A model generated the notes under the pieces. That model was not told where the DNA came from. It made no database searches and worked only from the letters and a program-made list of their open reading frames with translations. From Scytonema millei VB511283 (GTDB lineage Bacteria; Cyanobacteriota; Cyanobacteriia; Cyanobacteriales; Chroococcidiopsidaceae): a stretch of DNA of 64,000 bases. This document shows positions 1 through 8,895 of the stretch, in pieces. The stretch lies in assembly GCF_000817735.3 (NCBI RefSeq), contig NZ_JTJC03000001.1, positions 877,710-941,709 of the forward strand, written 5' to 3'. Both the position numbers and the translations under genes were made by a program. Within the stretch, counting starts at the first letter, position 1; each line of letters opens with the position of its first letter.

Positions 1-339
1 CAACCTCAACATCCAGACTAAAGGCATTCCATCAGGAGTCACAAGGTCTGCATTCTTCAAAACTGTGGCAAACTCTGGATGCCAGTAAGCTTCTACTAGC
101 ATATGAGTGTTAGCCACGCAAACGAATTTACTAACTTTACTCGTTGCCCACTCTAAGATTAAGTTAATTTGGGATTCAAACGGTAAAGCACTAACAGGTG
201 AATCGATCACGTCAAGCTTTTTATAAACTTTTAATACTCTAAATTCTAAATCTAGAGTCTCAAAGGATTGATTTTGAATTTGATGTTGTTCGCTAAATAA
301 ATCTCTATTATTTAGCGTGAATTGTCGTGTATTTTTCAT
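1..339 (-). CDS. WecG/TagA/CpsF-family glycosyltransferase, N-terminal part (cut by window edge)
   Basis: An open frame runs from an ATG at 339 to the first base of the window with no stop, giving 113 residues. The C-terminal end of this piece reads VANTHMLVEAYWHPEF, then a segment ending in VTPDGMPLVWMLRL. The 'DlvTPDGmPlvW' block is the hallmark of the WecG/TagA/CpsF family (GT26), which transfers N-acetylmannosaminuronic acid, ManNAc or a related sugar onto a lipid-linked acceptor. It lies downstream of the Wzc-like gene on the same strand, 438 bp away, fitting a role in the same surface polysaccharide. The catalytic C-terminal half is outside the window, so sugar specificity cannot be judged. 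Confidence 0.85.
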   Translation of the reverse strand, partial: MKNTRQFTLNNRDLFSEQHQIQNQSFETLDLEFRVLKVYKKLDVIDSPVSALPFESQINLILEWATSKVSKFVCVANTHMLVEAYWHPEFATVLKNADLVTPDGMPLVWMLRL

Positions 340-777
340 TCTTTCTCTATTGCCAGCAATGTGGAACCTCAGTTAACAATCCTGGCTGTGCGTAATGTAT
401 AAAGCCATCTCCGCACGCACAAAAAATAGTCGAAATCGGCTGTTAATCTCTGACATAGTTGGCAGAAGCAGGTTGAATGCCTCTGGCAAACTGATAGTAG
501 CTTACCGATTCATTTAAAACTTGCTCGATCTATTACTTAGCCGAAACCTTAGCAGCAATGCTTTAATTTAAATACTCAAAGTCTTTTACAACTTATACTT
601 ATTAAAGTATCACTAAAACTCTCTATTTTTACTCATTCATAGCTTAATTTAAGCGTGTCTTAAGAAAATTAAATTAGATGCAAGCTTGCCATTTATTATG
701 ATTATTTTGCAAGCGTAACTTATGGCGCTTACAAAGAAAAGATTGGTGAGTCCAATCTAGATACAATTATTTAAGAT
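340..777. other. 438-bp spacer between Wzc-like gene and TagA-like gene
   Basis: No convincing gene is seen. The stretch is AT-rich and probably holds the promoter of the minus-strand TagA-like gene. A weak inverted pair, GCTTGCC and GCAAGC near 680-716, could form part of a terminator for the Wzc-like gene, but it lacks a clear T-run. Confidence 0.4.
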
Positions 778-3051
778 TCAGGTGCGATCGAGCGCGAACA
801 AGCGAACGCCATACTGACGCTTTGATAGAAAACTTAGTTTATTCGGCTGTCTTTGAATACCGCTAGCAACTGCACCTAAAACTGGTGTGGCAGAGAAGTT
901 TAACTGCTCTAATGCCTTCGCTAGAGCAGAACAGTTTGTTTTGCCCATGTTTACAGTCAAAATACTAGCATCCACATGCCTAGCTAAAAGATTTGCATCA
1001 GCAAAGCCAATTAAGTGAGATGTATCGTATATCACTAAATCGAAAGCTTGTTCTAGTTGCTCTGCCAAGCTTTGCATTTGCGGTGATGACAGCAGGATCG
1101 ATGGATTGGGGGGGATTGAACCAGCAGTTAAGATAAACAAATTATCCTTAGATATTTCTCTGCCCTGTGCGGTAGCCTCTTGAAAAGCTTCGCGATCCTC
1201 AGCTTCCTCAGAGTCATTACGCACCTGTTGGATCGCATACTGAAAGTTTAAACCTTCGGCGATCGCATTGCTCAGTCCTTGCGAGTTGGATAAGTTTAAC
1301 ATTTTATGAATGGCAGGAGTACGCAAATTTGCGTCTACCAATAAAACTCTTTTACCCATTGCTGCTGCTGTCTGGGCTAAATACAATGCAATTGTCGATT
1401 TACCATCTTCGGGAGCGGCTGAGACGATTGCTAGAGAACGAATCGTCCCATTAATATCGAGAAAAGAAACGTTCGTGTAAAGAGATCGGAAAGCCTCCCA
1501 GAACTCAGATAACTCAGTTTTTTGCCCCAGATTGCCATTTCGCTCGAACTTTACGCTAGGAATTTCACCTAAAATTAATAATTTAGTTTTATCTTTAATT
1601 TCTTCTGAGTTATAAAAAACGTTATTGAGTTTATCTACAAGCAGAGCAACTCCAAAACTGACTAATAAACCTAAAGCTGTGCCTAGAACTAAATTACGCT
1701 GAACGGTAGGTGCGGTATTTTGAGGTTCGTTAGGAGGAGTGAGTATTTGCCAAGGCACTTGTTTTTGAGCGGCATCAATTCGTAGTGCTTCGCGCTTGGT
1801 TAAAAAGTGGTTTAAGTTATCGGAAGCAATTCTTAACTGCCGCTCTAAGTCATCTTTCTGGCGAATAATTATTGGAAATTGTTTAGCTTGTTGTCTTAAT
1901 AAGTTCTCGGACTTGCTGAGCGTGTAGTCTTGCGCTTTTAAAGACTGAATTTGTTTAGCAGCATTAGTCAATTTCTGAATTTCTCTTAAACGAGCCGAAC
2001 CGGGAGAGGCTGTATCTATTAAGTCTGCCGTTCCATTTGGCAATCGATCTCCCACGATGCGCCGTTCCTCTTTTCTAACAGCTTGCAGCAACTGCTGCTG
2101 TTGAGCTAACAGAGATTGAAATTCAGGACTATCTTCTTTGTAGCGTGACGATTTCGCCGCAATTTTAGTTTCTACATCTTGGAGTAAGTTGAACAGCTTC
2201 AGATAGTGAGACGATTCGCTCAGTTCGGTAATTGCTGCCGCTGTATCCGGTTGCAATCGCAGTTTCTCGTACAGATTATTGTAAAAAGTTGTGCTGCTAG
2301 ATAACTGAGTCTGGATCTCCAGTCGCTTCTGTTCAATTCGATCGAGCTGATAAGAGAGCTGTTGACCTTGAGTGTCGGAATTAACAATACCATGTCGTTG
2401 CCGAAAACCCTGAAGGCGCTGTTGTAAAATTTCCACTTGCCTCTGCAACTGTGGCAGTTGAGATTCGACAAACTGAATTCCTAAATTAACGTCTGTCTGA
2501 CGTTCCTCTAGGCTGTATTTTAAGTAAGCCTCAGCTACTGTGTCCAAGACAAATTGAACTTTTTCAAAATTAGGATCTTTATAGCTAACTTCTAAAATAT
2601 TTGTGTTGGGCAACAGCTTGATGTTCAATTGAGGTGTGCTGCTGCCAGGGTAATATAATTGTAGTTTTTGAGTAATGGGAGACATCAACTTCGGACTTTG
2701 TAAAACCTTCAAAGTTGTCTCATCTAACCCCGGAGAATCCTTTTCTTCTTTCTCTTCCTCTTTAGAAGATACAACTTTATCTTCAGCGGTTACGGGTTCA
2801 GTTAACAGCTCGAACTTAGCAACATAAGTTGGAGTTCCGATCGCAGCTAGTAATACAGATACACTGGCAACTGCGGTTGTGCCAATAATAATTGTTAGTA
2901 TTCTGCGCCGAATTGCTCCTAGCAACCAACTGACATTCAATCCACCTTCATTGGTGTCATCAGGTTGAGTTGTGTAGAGCTGAGGTTGAGGCTGAAGTTG
3001 CTGGCTGTAGATCTGAGCGGGCGACTGATGAGAGGAGCTAACATTTCTCAT
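778..3051 (-). CDS. Wzc-like polysaccharide copolymerase / BY-kinase
   Basis: A 757-residue inner-membrane protein that would control chain length and export of a surface polysaccharide. Order of parts: Gln/Pro-rich start; TM1 at about 52-75 (ILTIIIGTTAVASVSVLLAA); Wzz domain with a Glu/Lys-rich insert near 95-106; a long coiled-coil periplasmic region with a GNVR-type segment ending in PPNEPQNTAPT; TM2 at about 452-475; and a cytoplasmic CpsD/CapB-type P-loop domain. Walker A is APEDGKST (near 550), the second Walker motif is LLVDANLRTP, and Walker B is LVIYDTSHL rather than the usual DTPP. The usual C-terminal tyrosine cluster is absent: only one Tyr lies in the last 30 residues. It is divergent from the plus-strand polysaccharide operon, with which it likely works. 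Confidence 0.92.
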   Translation of the reverse strand: MRNVSSSHQSPAQIYSQQLQPQPQLYTTQPDDTNEGGLNVSWLLGAIRRRILTIIIGTTAVASVSVLLAAIGTPTYVAKFELLTEPVTAEDKVVSSKEEEKEEKDSPGLDETTLKVLQSPKLMSPITQKLQLYYPGSSTPQLNIKLLPNTNILEVSYKDPNFEKVQFVLDTVAEAYLKYSLEERQTDVNLGIQFVESQLPQLQRQVEILQQRLQGFRQRHGIVNSDTQGQQLSYQLDRIEQKRLEIQTQLSSSTTFYNNLYEKLRLQPDTAAAITELSESSHYLKLFNLLQDVETKIAAKSSRYKEDSPEFQSLLAQQQQLLQAVRKEERRIVGDRLPNGTADLIDTASPGSARLREIQKLTNAAKQIQSLKAQDYTLSKSENLLRQQAKQFPIIIRQKDDLERQLRIASDNLNHFLTKREALRIDAAQKQVPWQILTPPNEPQNTAPTVQRNLVLGTALGLLVSFGVALLVDKLNNVFYNSEEIKDKTKLLILGEIPSVKFERNGNLGQKTELSEFWEAFRSLYTNVSFLDINGTIRSLAIVSAAPEDGKSTIALYLAQTAAAMGKRVLLVDANLRTPAIHKMLNLSNSQGLSNAIAEGLNFQYAIQQVRNDSEEAEDREAFQEATAQGREISKDNLFILTAGSIPPNPSILLSSPQMQSLAEQLEQAFDLVIYDTSHLIGFADANLLARHVDASILTVNMGKTNCSALAKALEQLNFSATPVLGAVASGIQRQPNKLSFLSKRQYGVRLFALDRT

Positions 3052-4290
3052 AATAGACTCTGTTTATTTTTTAATAACGGGTCTTAGAAACTTACTCAAG
3101 TTTGAAATCAGCCTGATACTCAACTGAATACACAGTTCGCTTGCTACTTCTTTCCCTCTTTAGGGAGTTGAGTGCGTATACGGCTAAAAACAAGTCCTTG
3201 CTACTCTCGATTGGGAGGGCATGTACAAATCTACCACTTAGTCCATAAAATTATCAATCTGTTTTAAACAAGATTTCGGTTTTTGGGTCCCTTGTAAAGT
3301 ACTTCACAGGAAATTTACATTATCTTTATTATTTCTTTATTGTATATCTATCACTAGAGTGATTGAATGAACTTATACACAAATCTCTGCAATCCTTGCT
3401 ACGAGATTTTGATGCAACCTACCAAAATGTCTACTCTATCTATTAGTTTTTGTGACTATTGCAATATCTAGTTGGGGGAAACTGTTATCTGCTGACGTAG
3501 CGGTAGCTTCTGCTGGTATCAAATCTAAATCGATGCGATACCAAACTAGGTAATGGGATCTGAGTCGACCGATTCTTTGCGATCCAGTCAGACAAGGCTC
3601 TTGCAGTTCGTTAAAAATCGTGGGTGAGAGAGCTACTTAAAAAACATGTACGTAACAACTCGAAATTTATTTATAGAATTTGATCGTCCGATCGGTCAGT
3701 TCTGGCAGAACTTACGGTGCTATCGGAGCCGGATGTCCCCTAGATGGCAACTGCAATCTTTGCTTGCATTACCAGTACGTACAAGCAAATGTTCGGGGAT
3801 AGGTTCAACTTTACTGGTTAGACGATAGAAACAGCATTTAAATTTAGAATAGCCGCTTGGCGATCGCAAACCGTTTTGGCATGTTATGGCAGTTGCCTGG
3901 CGATCGTAAACTGTCTTTACACGACCTTTTCAATTGCAGCTCGACTGCCTCATTTGCAGAATTAAGCCGTACAGTTATTGTTGTATTAGCTACATCAGTG
4001 CCGTAGGATTAACCAATCTGTAAAGGTGGCAAACGTGCAAATGGTATAGCGCATGTCTGCAACCATCTGACTCAAGGTGAGGGAATTGGCATGGCGACTT
4101 TCTACATAAGCTGAGCTGGGATCGACGTGCTGGCAGACAGTGAATGGTCGTTCGCCAAATCCAACTTCATCCATATAAAGTCAAACAGAAATATATAAGC
4201 AGTGCCACTGGAAAAAATTTTTATTTTCAGAAAAATTTAATAAATCGATTGGCATTTTTCAGGTTTAATTATAATTACGAGCTAGAAAAA
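3052..4290. promoter_or_regulatory. 1.2-kb divergent spacer between Wzc-like gene and polysaccharide operon
   Basis: No convincing gene is visible; the short open frame at 3646-3828 has unremarkable composition and no recognisable motif. The position between two divergent polysaccharide transcription units implies promoters for both. Two near-identical 17-mers, TGGCGATCGCAAACCGT at 3858-3874 and TGGCGATCGTAAACTGT at 3898-3914, lie 40 bp apart in the same orientation. They could be an operator pair, though each contains a HIP1-like core that is common genome-wide. Confidence 0.4.
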
Positions 4291-4827
4291 ATGGCAATAA
4301 ATCATGATGTAGAACTAGGCGATCGCGTGAGTATTTTTCATCCACAGTTAGTCAATCTTTACGGTTGCAAAATTGGGGATGAAACCAAAATCGGAACTTT
4401 TGTAGAAATTCAAAAAAATGCTGTTATTGGTACTAGATGTAAAGTATCGTCGCATACTTTTATCTGCGAGGGTGTGGTTATAGAAGACGAAGTATTTATC
4501 GGTCATGGAGTCATGTTCACCAACGACCTTTACCCTCGCGCCACCAACGAAGATAGCAGCCTGCAAACCGAAGCTGACTGGTCTGTCATTAAAACTAGAG
4601 TCAAGCGCCGTGCTTCTATTGGCAGCAATGCCACCATCCTGCCAGGAGTCACAATTGGAGAAAGTGCCATAGTTGGTGCTGGAGCAGTTGTGACTTGCGA
4701 TGTTCCCGATCGCGCAACTGTAGTTGGAGTTCCCGCTCGGGTGGTCGGCAGTGCTACGAATGGACGCAAATTAATCGATAACGGCTCAAAAACAAATATT
4801 CGATTACGATCGAACAATTCAATTTAG
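4291..4827 (+). CDS. Left-handed beta-helix sugar N-acyltransferase (WbpD/WxcM-N like)
   Basis: A hexapeptide-repeat acyltransferase of 178 residues when started at the ATG at 4291 (MAINHDVELGD). The frame stays open to 4144, but the added 49 residues (MVVRQIQLHPYK...) resemble nothing and precede the domain. Isoleucine-patch hexapeptides run through the protein ([43 protein letters not shown]), with the typical loop IGHGVMFTNDLYPRA and end VVGVPARVVG. This loop is typical of the WxcM-N/WbpD group, which acetylates the amino group of UDP- or dTDP-amino sugars using acetyl-CoA. The following WbpB- and WbpE-like genes would supply such a 3-amino sugar. The substrate is inferred from neighbours only. 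Confidence 0.85.
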   Translation: MAINHDVELGDRVSIFHPQLVNLYGCKIGDETKIGTFVEIQKNAVIGTRCKVSSHTFICEGVVIEDEVFIGHGVMFTNDLYPRATNEDSSLQTEADWSVIKTRVKRRASIGSNATILPGVTIGESAIVGAGAVVTCDVPDRATVVGVPARVVGSATNGRKLIDNGSKTNIRLRSNNSI

Positions 4828-5001
4828 ATGAATTTCTTATAACTCAAGCTCAGCCCGAGTAGACATTATTTACAACACAAACACGCAATATTCAAAATCT
4901 TAGAGATACAGTTTTTCAGAAAACTTGCAGTTAGCAAGACTACTTGTAGTAAGGTCTAGAAACTGGAAGTTGTGTAAATTTACTTCTGCCGATCTAATCC
5001 T

Positions 5002-6129
5002 ATGACAAATACTCGCGATCGCTTGACACAAAATGTCGATTTAAGTACTTACCCCGAGCGGGGAAATATTTGTTCGGATGAGCAAAATTCTGCAATTCAT
5101 ACAATTAATATTGGTGTCATAGGCTATGGCTATTGGGGTCCCAATTTAGTTCGTACCTTTGCCGATCTCCCAGGAGCAAAGGTCGTAGCCGTGAGCGATT
5201 TTAAAATAGAAAGGCTGGCTAAAGTACAATCGCGTTATCCAGCCGTGAAAGTGACGACAGATAGCCAAGACTTATTGGCAGATCCAAAAATCGATGCGAT
5301 CGCGATCGCGACCCCAGTTTCGACTCATTACGATTTAGCTTTGGCAGCTTTGCAGGCTGGCAAACACGTACTCGTCGAAAAACCAATGACTGTTAGCTCC
5401 GAACAAGCCATCAGACTAATTGAGGAAGCTCAACGGCGAAATTTGGTACTGATGGTAGATCACACCTTTGTTTACACGGGTGCAGTCCGTAAGATGCAGG
5501 AACTCGTTGCCAGTAAAGCAATAGGCGACGTTTATTACTACGATTCTGTCCGGGTCAACTTGGGGCTATTCCAGCACGATGTAAATGTGATTTGGGATTT
5601 GGCAGTCCACGACCTCTCGATTATGGACTACGTGTTGCAAGCTAAGCCAACCGCTGTCTCGGCGACAGGAATGAGTCACATTCCTGGCGAACCAGAAAAC
5701 ATTGCCTACCTAACATTATTTTTCGATAACAGCGCGATCGCCCACATCCACGTAAATTGGCTAGCGCCAGTTAAAGTTCGTCGTACCCTGCTTGGGGGTA
5801 GTCAAAAAATGATCTGTTATGACGACCTGGAACCAAGTGAAAAGATTAAGGTGTACGACAAAGGAATTACAGTCAATGGCAGTCCTGAGAACGTTTACCA
5901 AATGTTAGTTGGCTATCGCACCGGAGATATGTGGTCGCCAAAGTTAGATATGACTGAAGCGTTGCAAACCGAGGCATTACACTTTGTTGATTGCATCCAG
6001 CAAGGCAAACGTCCAATTACCGATGGGGAAGCAGGACTGCGGGTTGTCAGAATTCTAGAGGCTGCTACCCAGTCCATCAAGCAGCAAGGTCAATTAGTTG
6101 AACTAAGCGGAGCGGAGGTAGCAGTATGA
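5002..6129 (+). CDS. Gfo/Idh/MocA sugar-nucleotide dehydrogenase (WbpB/WlbA-like)
   Basis: A 375-residue NAD-dependent oxidoreductase. The Rossmann motif GYGYWG is at 41-46, behind an N-terminal extension of about 34 residues. The family EKP motif (VEKPMTV) is at 126-128, with Lys127 the expected catalytic residue. The substrate domain carries HTFVYTGAVRKM and WDLAVHDLSIMDYVL. WbpB/WlbA oxidises the C3 hydroxyl of UDP-GlcNAcA, giving the keto sugar aminated by WbpE. The next gene is a WbpE-like aminotransferase overlapping by 4 bp (ATGA), and the preceding gene is a WbpD-like acetyltransferase, so this triad would install a 3-acylamino group. No UDP-GlcNAc 6-dehydrogenase is in the window. 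Lead: the start at 5002 has no clear Shine-Dalgarno; the extension may be shorter in reality. Confidence 0.88.
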   Translation: MTNTRDRLTQNVDLSTYPERGNICSDEQNSAIHTINIGVIGYGYWGPNLVRTFADLPGAKVVAVSDFKIERLAKVQSRYPAVKVTTDSQDLLADPKIDAIAIATPVSTHYDLALAALQAGKHVLVEKPMTVSSEQAIRLIEEAQRRNLVLMVDHTFVYTGAVRKMQELVASKAIGDVYYYDSVRVNLGLFQHDVNVIWDLAVHDLSIMDYVLQAKPTAVSATGMSHIPGEPENIAYLTLFFDNSAIAHIHVNWLAPVKVRRTLLGGSQKMICYDDLEPSEKIKVYDKGITVNGSPENVYQMLVGYRTGDMWSPKLDMTEALQTEALHFVDCIQQGKRPITDGEAGLRVVRILEAATQSIKQQGQLVELSGAEVAV

Positions 6130-7247
6130 TCCCATTCGTAGACCTAAAAGCGCAGTATTTGAGTATCAAAGACGAAATTGATTCTGCCGTTTTCAAAGCT
6201 TTAGAAAGTACGCAATTTGTGCTAGGCAGCGAAGTTGTTGCTTTAGAAGAAGAGTTCGCTCATTACTGTAATGCCGATTATGGCATTGCTGTCAATACAG
6301 GAACTAGCGCTCTCCACTTAGCATTATTAGCCGTTGGAATTGGTGCGGGTGACGAAGTGATTACCGTTCCTTTCACTTTTGTTGCCACCACAGCCGCAAT
6401 TTGTTACACCGGAGCCACTCCGGTTTTTGTCGATATCGATCCAGTGTCATATACGATTGACGTGACGCAGATTGAGGCAGCAATTACCGAGCGGACAAAA
6501 GCAATCCTGCCAGTGCATCTGTACGGTCAAGCAGCCGACATGGAACCGATTCTCGACATCGCTCGCCGTCACGGTCTCGTGGTGATTGAAGATGCGGCAC
6601 AGGCACACAGAGCCGAGTACAAAGGACGGCGAGTTGGTAGTCTTGGCGACATTGGTTGTTTCAGCTTTTATCCCGGCAAGAACTTAGGGGCGTGTGGTGA
6701 AGGTGGTATGGTCGTCACCAATAATCCCGAGTACGAGCGCAAAATGCGGATGCTGCGCGATTGGGGACAAGAACAGAAATACCATCACCTGCTCAAAGGC
6801 TATAACTACCGGATGGATGGCATCCAAGGAGCAATCTTACGGGTGAAGTTACGCCATTTAGACCAATGGACTGAGGCAAGAAGAACACATGCCACACAGT
6901 ATGACAAGTTACTGACAAGTTCGGAGGTGACAACTCCTACTGTTATGCCCTACAGCTATCATGTTTACCATGTCTACGCCGTGCGATCGCCCCGACGAGA
7001 TTGGTTGCAACAGATACTACACAGGCAGGGGATTCAAACAGGCATTCACTACCCCATTCCCGTACACCTGCAACCAGCTTACGCCGAATTAGGATATCAG
7101 TCGGGAGATTTTCCCCACGCCGAACGAGCAGCAAGGGAAGTCCTTTCTTTACCTATGTATGCCGAACTTTCTCTCAACCAATTAGAAGTTGTAAGTGCTG
7201 TAGTACGCGAGAATCTTCCATGTATGAATTGGCAAAAAGTAGGGTAG
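6126..7247 (+). CDS. DegT/DnrJ/EryC1/StrS aminotransferase (WbpE-like)
   Basis: A PLP-dependent sugar aminotransferase of 373 residues. It starts with the family signature [18 protein letters not shown]. The PLP-binding lysine is K185 in [15 protein letters not shown], and the cofactor aspartate region is [15 protein letters not shown]. It would convert a 3- (or 4-) keto nucleotide sugar to the amino sugar with glutamate as donor. Its start overlaps the end of the dehydrogenase gene by 4 bp, which suggests translational coupling. Its 3' end overlaps the next acyltransferase if that gene begins at 7220. The exact carbon aminated is inferred from the WbpB/WbpD neighbours. Confidence 0.9.
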   Translation: MIPFVDLKAQYLSIKDEIDSAVFKALESTQFVLGSEVVALEEEFAHYCNADYGIAVNTGTSALHLALLAVGIGAGDEVITVPFTFVATTAAICYTGATPVFVDIDPVSYTIDVTQIEAAITERTKAILPVHLYGQAADMEPILDIARRHGLVVIEDAAQAHRAEYKGRRVGSLGDIGCFSFYPGKNLGACGEGGMVVTNNPEYERKMRMLRDWGQEQKYHHLLKGYNYRMDGIQGAILRVKLRHLDQWTEARRTHATQYDKLLTSSEVTTPTVMPYSYHVYHVYAVRSPRRDWLQQILHRQGIQTGIHYPIPVHLQPAYAELGYQSGDFPHAERAAREVLSLPMYAELSLNQLEVVSAVVRENLPCMNWQKVG

Positions 7248-7915
7248 TCACAGCTACACACGGCTCCCAAGAGCTGAAACCAGACCCAGAGTTTGAAGTG
7301 GGGATGGCAAAACATTTGCGCCATCAGTACAGCAATGACCAATTACTTGAATTGTACAATCGCTTCACGATTGGCGAGGGTGATTTTGACTTGTTAATGC
7401 GGCGAATTATTTGGCGTACAATGGCACGTCGATTCGGTCATGGCGTTCGGATTGGTAGTGGTGTTGGCTTCAAACATTTAGAAACATTTGAGATTGGCGA
7501 TCGCGTTTTCATTGGTTCGCAGAGCTACATTCAAGGACGCTTTGATGGCAGGTGCGCGATCGGTAACTACGTTTGGATCGGTCCGCAGAGTTACTTCGAT
7601 GCGCGTGATTTGATCGTTGAGGATTATGTGGGATGGGGACCAGGAGCAAAAGTACTTGGTTCAACACATACCGCATTTCCAGTAGATGTTCCGATTATTC
7701 AAACCGACCTGGAAATTAAATCGGTAAAAGTAGAATCAGGAGCTGATATAGGGATGAATGCCGTCATTCTTCCTGGGGTAACGATTGGTAAAGGTAGTAT
7801 TGTTGGTGCTGGAGCCGTTGTCACCAAAGATGTACCACCATTTGCCGTCGTTGCTGGCGTTCCTGCTCGGTTTTTACGCTGGCGAGAAGGATATGAGCCA
7901 TCACAGAGCAATTAA
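7220..7915 (+). CDS. Left-handed beta-helix acyltransferase (WcaF/maltose O-acetyltransferase superfamily)
   Basis: A 231-residue hexapeptide acyltransferase if started at ATG 7220. ATG 7304 (MAKHLRHQ, preceded by GAAGTGGGG) is an equally good choice that avoids overlapping the aminotransferase. The frame is open further back to 7001, but that part lies inside the aminotransferase and is a shadow. The N-terminal helical part ([21 protein letters not shown]) is followed by hexapeptide coils from VRIGSGVGF to [17 protein letters not shown] and the closing [11 protein letters not shown]. The family moves acetyl or similar groups from CoA to sugars. It differs from the first acyltransferase of the locus, so a second position is probably modified. 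Confidence 0.85.
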   Translation: MYELAKSRVVTATHGSQELKPDPEFEVGMAKHLRHQYSNDQLLELYNRFTIGEGDFDLLMRRIIWRTMARRFGHGVRIGSGVGFKHLETFEIGDRVFIGSQSYIQGRFDGRCAIGNYVWIGPQSYFDARDLIVEDYVGWGPGAKVLGSTHTAFPVDVPIIQTDLEIKSVKVESGADIGMNAVILPGVTIGKGSIVGAGAVVTKDVPPFAVVAGVPARFLRWREGYEPSQSN

Positions 7916-7920
7916 AGCAT

Positions 7921-8895
7921 ATGCAAAATAAACGTGTATTAATTACGGGTGGTGCTGGGTTAGTTGGCTCCCACATTGCCGATTTGTTAGTTAAAGAAGA
8001 AGTTGCTGAAATTATAGTTTTGGATGACTTTACCCGTGGACAGCGCCAAAACTTAGCTCTAGCACAAGAACGCGGACATTTAGTCATTGTCGAAGGTGAC
8101 ATCCGCGATCGCCAACTCCTCGCCGATATCATGCAAGGTGTGGATATCGTCTTCCACCAAGCAGCGATCCGCATCACTCAATGCGCTCAAGAACCCCGCC
8201 TAGCAATGGAAGTTCTAGCTAATGGGACTTTCAACGTCTTAGAGGCGGCGGTGAATGCTGGGGTGAAAAAGGTAGTCGCCGCCTCCTCCGCCTCAATCTA
8301 CGGCATGGCAGAGGAGTTCCCTACCACAGAATCGCACCATCCCTACAACAACCGCACGATTTACGGTGCAGCTAAGACATTTAACGAAGGACTGTTACGC
8401 AGCTTCTATGACATGTACGGGTTGGACTACGTAGCCTTACGCTACTTCAACGTTTACGGTCCGCGCATGGATATTTATGGCGTTTACACCGAAGTCCTGA
8501 TCCGCTGGATGGATCGCATAGCCGCAGGTCAACCGCCACTGATTTTCGGTGATGGCAAGCAAACAATGGATTTCGTCTATATCGAAGATATCGCCAGGGC
8601 AAACATTCTCGCCGCTCAAGCCGACGTGACGGACGAAGTGTTTAACATTGCTAGTGGTGTAGAAAGCAGTTTGAACGACCTAGCCTACAGTTTGGCTAGG
8701 GTGATGGGGTCAGATTTGCAGCCAGAGTATGGTGCAGAACGCAAAGTTAACCCCGTGCAGCGGCGACTAGCAGATCCGAGCAAAGCCAGAGAATTGCTGG
8801 GTTTTGAGGCACAGGTTTCACTAGAAGAGGGGTTGTGTCAGCTTGTCAAATGGTGGCGCGAACAAAAGCTGGCAAAGGAAACAAGCAATGTCTGA
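7921..8895 (+). CDS. SDR-family NAD-dependent sugar-nucleotide epimerase/dehydratase
   Basis: An extended short-chain dehydrogenase of 324 residues. The nucleotide motif is TGGAGLVGSH near the N-terminus, and the acidic residue after strand 2 is in VLDDFTRG. The catalytic pair is Y148/K152 (YGAAK), with Ser in SSASIYG upstream. The substrate region NVYGPRMDIYG, then IFGDGKQTMDFVYIEDIARA, is that of UDP-glucose 4-epimerase / WbpP-like enzymes. It begins 5 bp after the previous stop and overlaps the next gene by 8 bp, so it is part of the operon. Whether it is a C4 epimerase or a related enzyme cannot be decided from sequence alone. Confidence 0.88.
   Translation: MQNKRVLITGGAGLVGSHIADLLVKEEVAEIIVLDDFTRGQRQNLALAQERGHLVIVEGDIRDRQLLADIMQGVDIVFHQAAIRITQCAQEPRLAMEVLANGTFNVLEAAVNAGVKKVVAASSASIYGMAEEFPTTESHHPYNNRTIYGAAKTFNEGLLRSFYDMYGLDYVALRYFNVYGPRMDIYGVYTEVLIRWMDRIAAGQPPLIFGDGKQTMDFVYIEDIARANILAAQADVTDEVFNIASGVESSLNDLAYSLARVMGSDLQPEYGAERKVNPVQRRLADPSKARELLGFEAQVSLEEGLCQLVKWWREQKLAKETSNV

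Noticed and set aside
3646-3828. 60-codon plus-strand frame upstream of the polysaccharide operon
   Set aside because: No recognisable motif, no ribosome-binding site, composition like the spacer.
7001-7219. Upstream extension of the second acyltransferase frame
   Set aside because: Lies wholly inside the aminotransferase gene in another frame and has no domain similarity.
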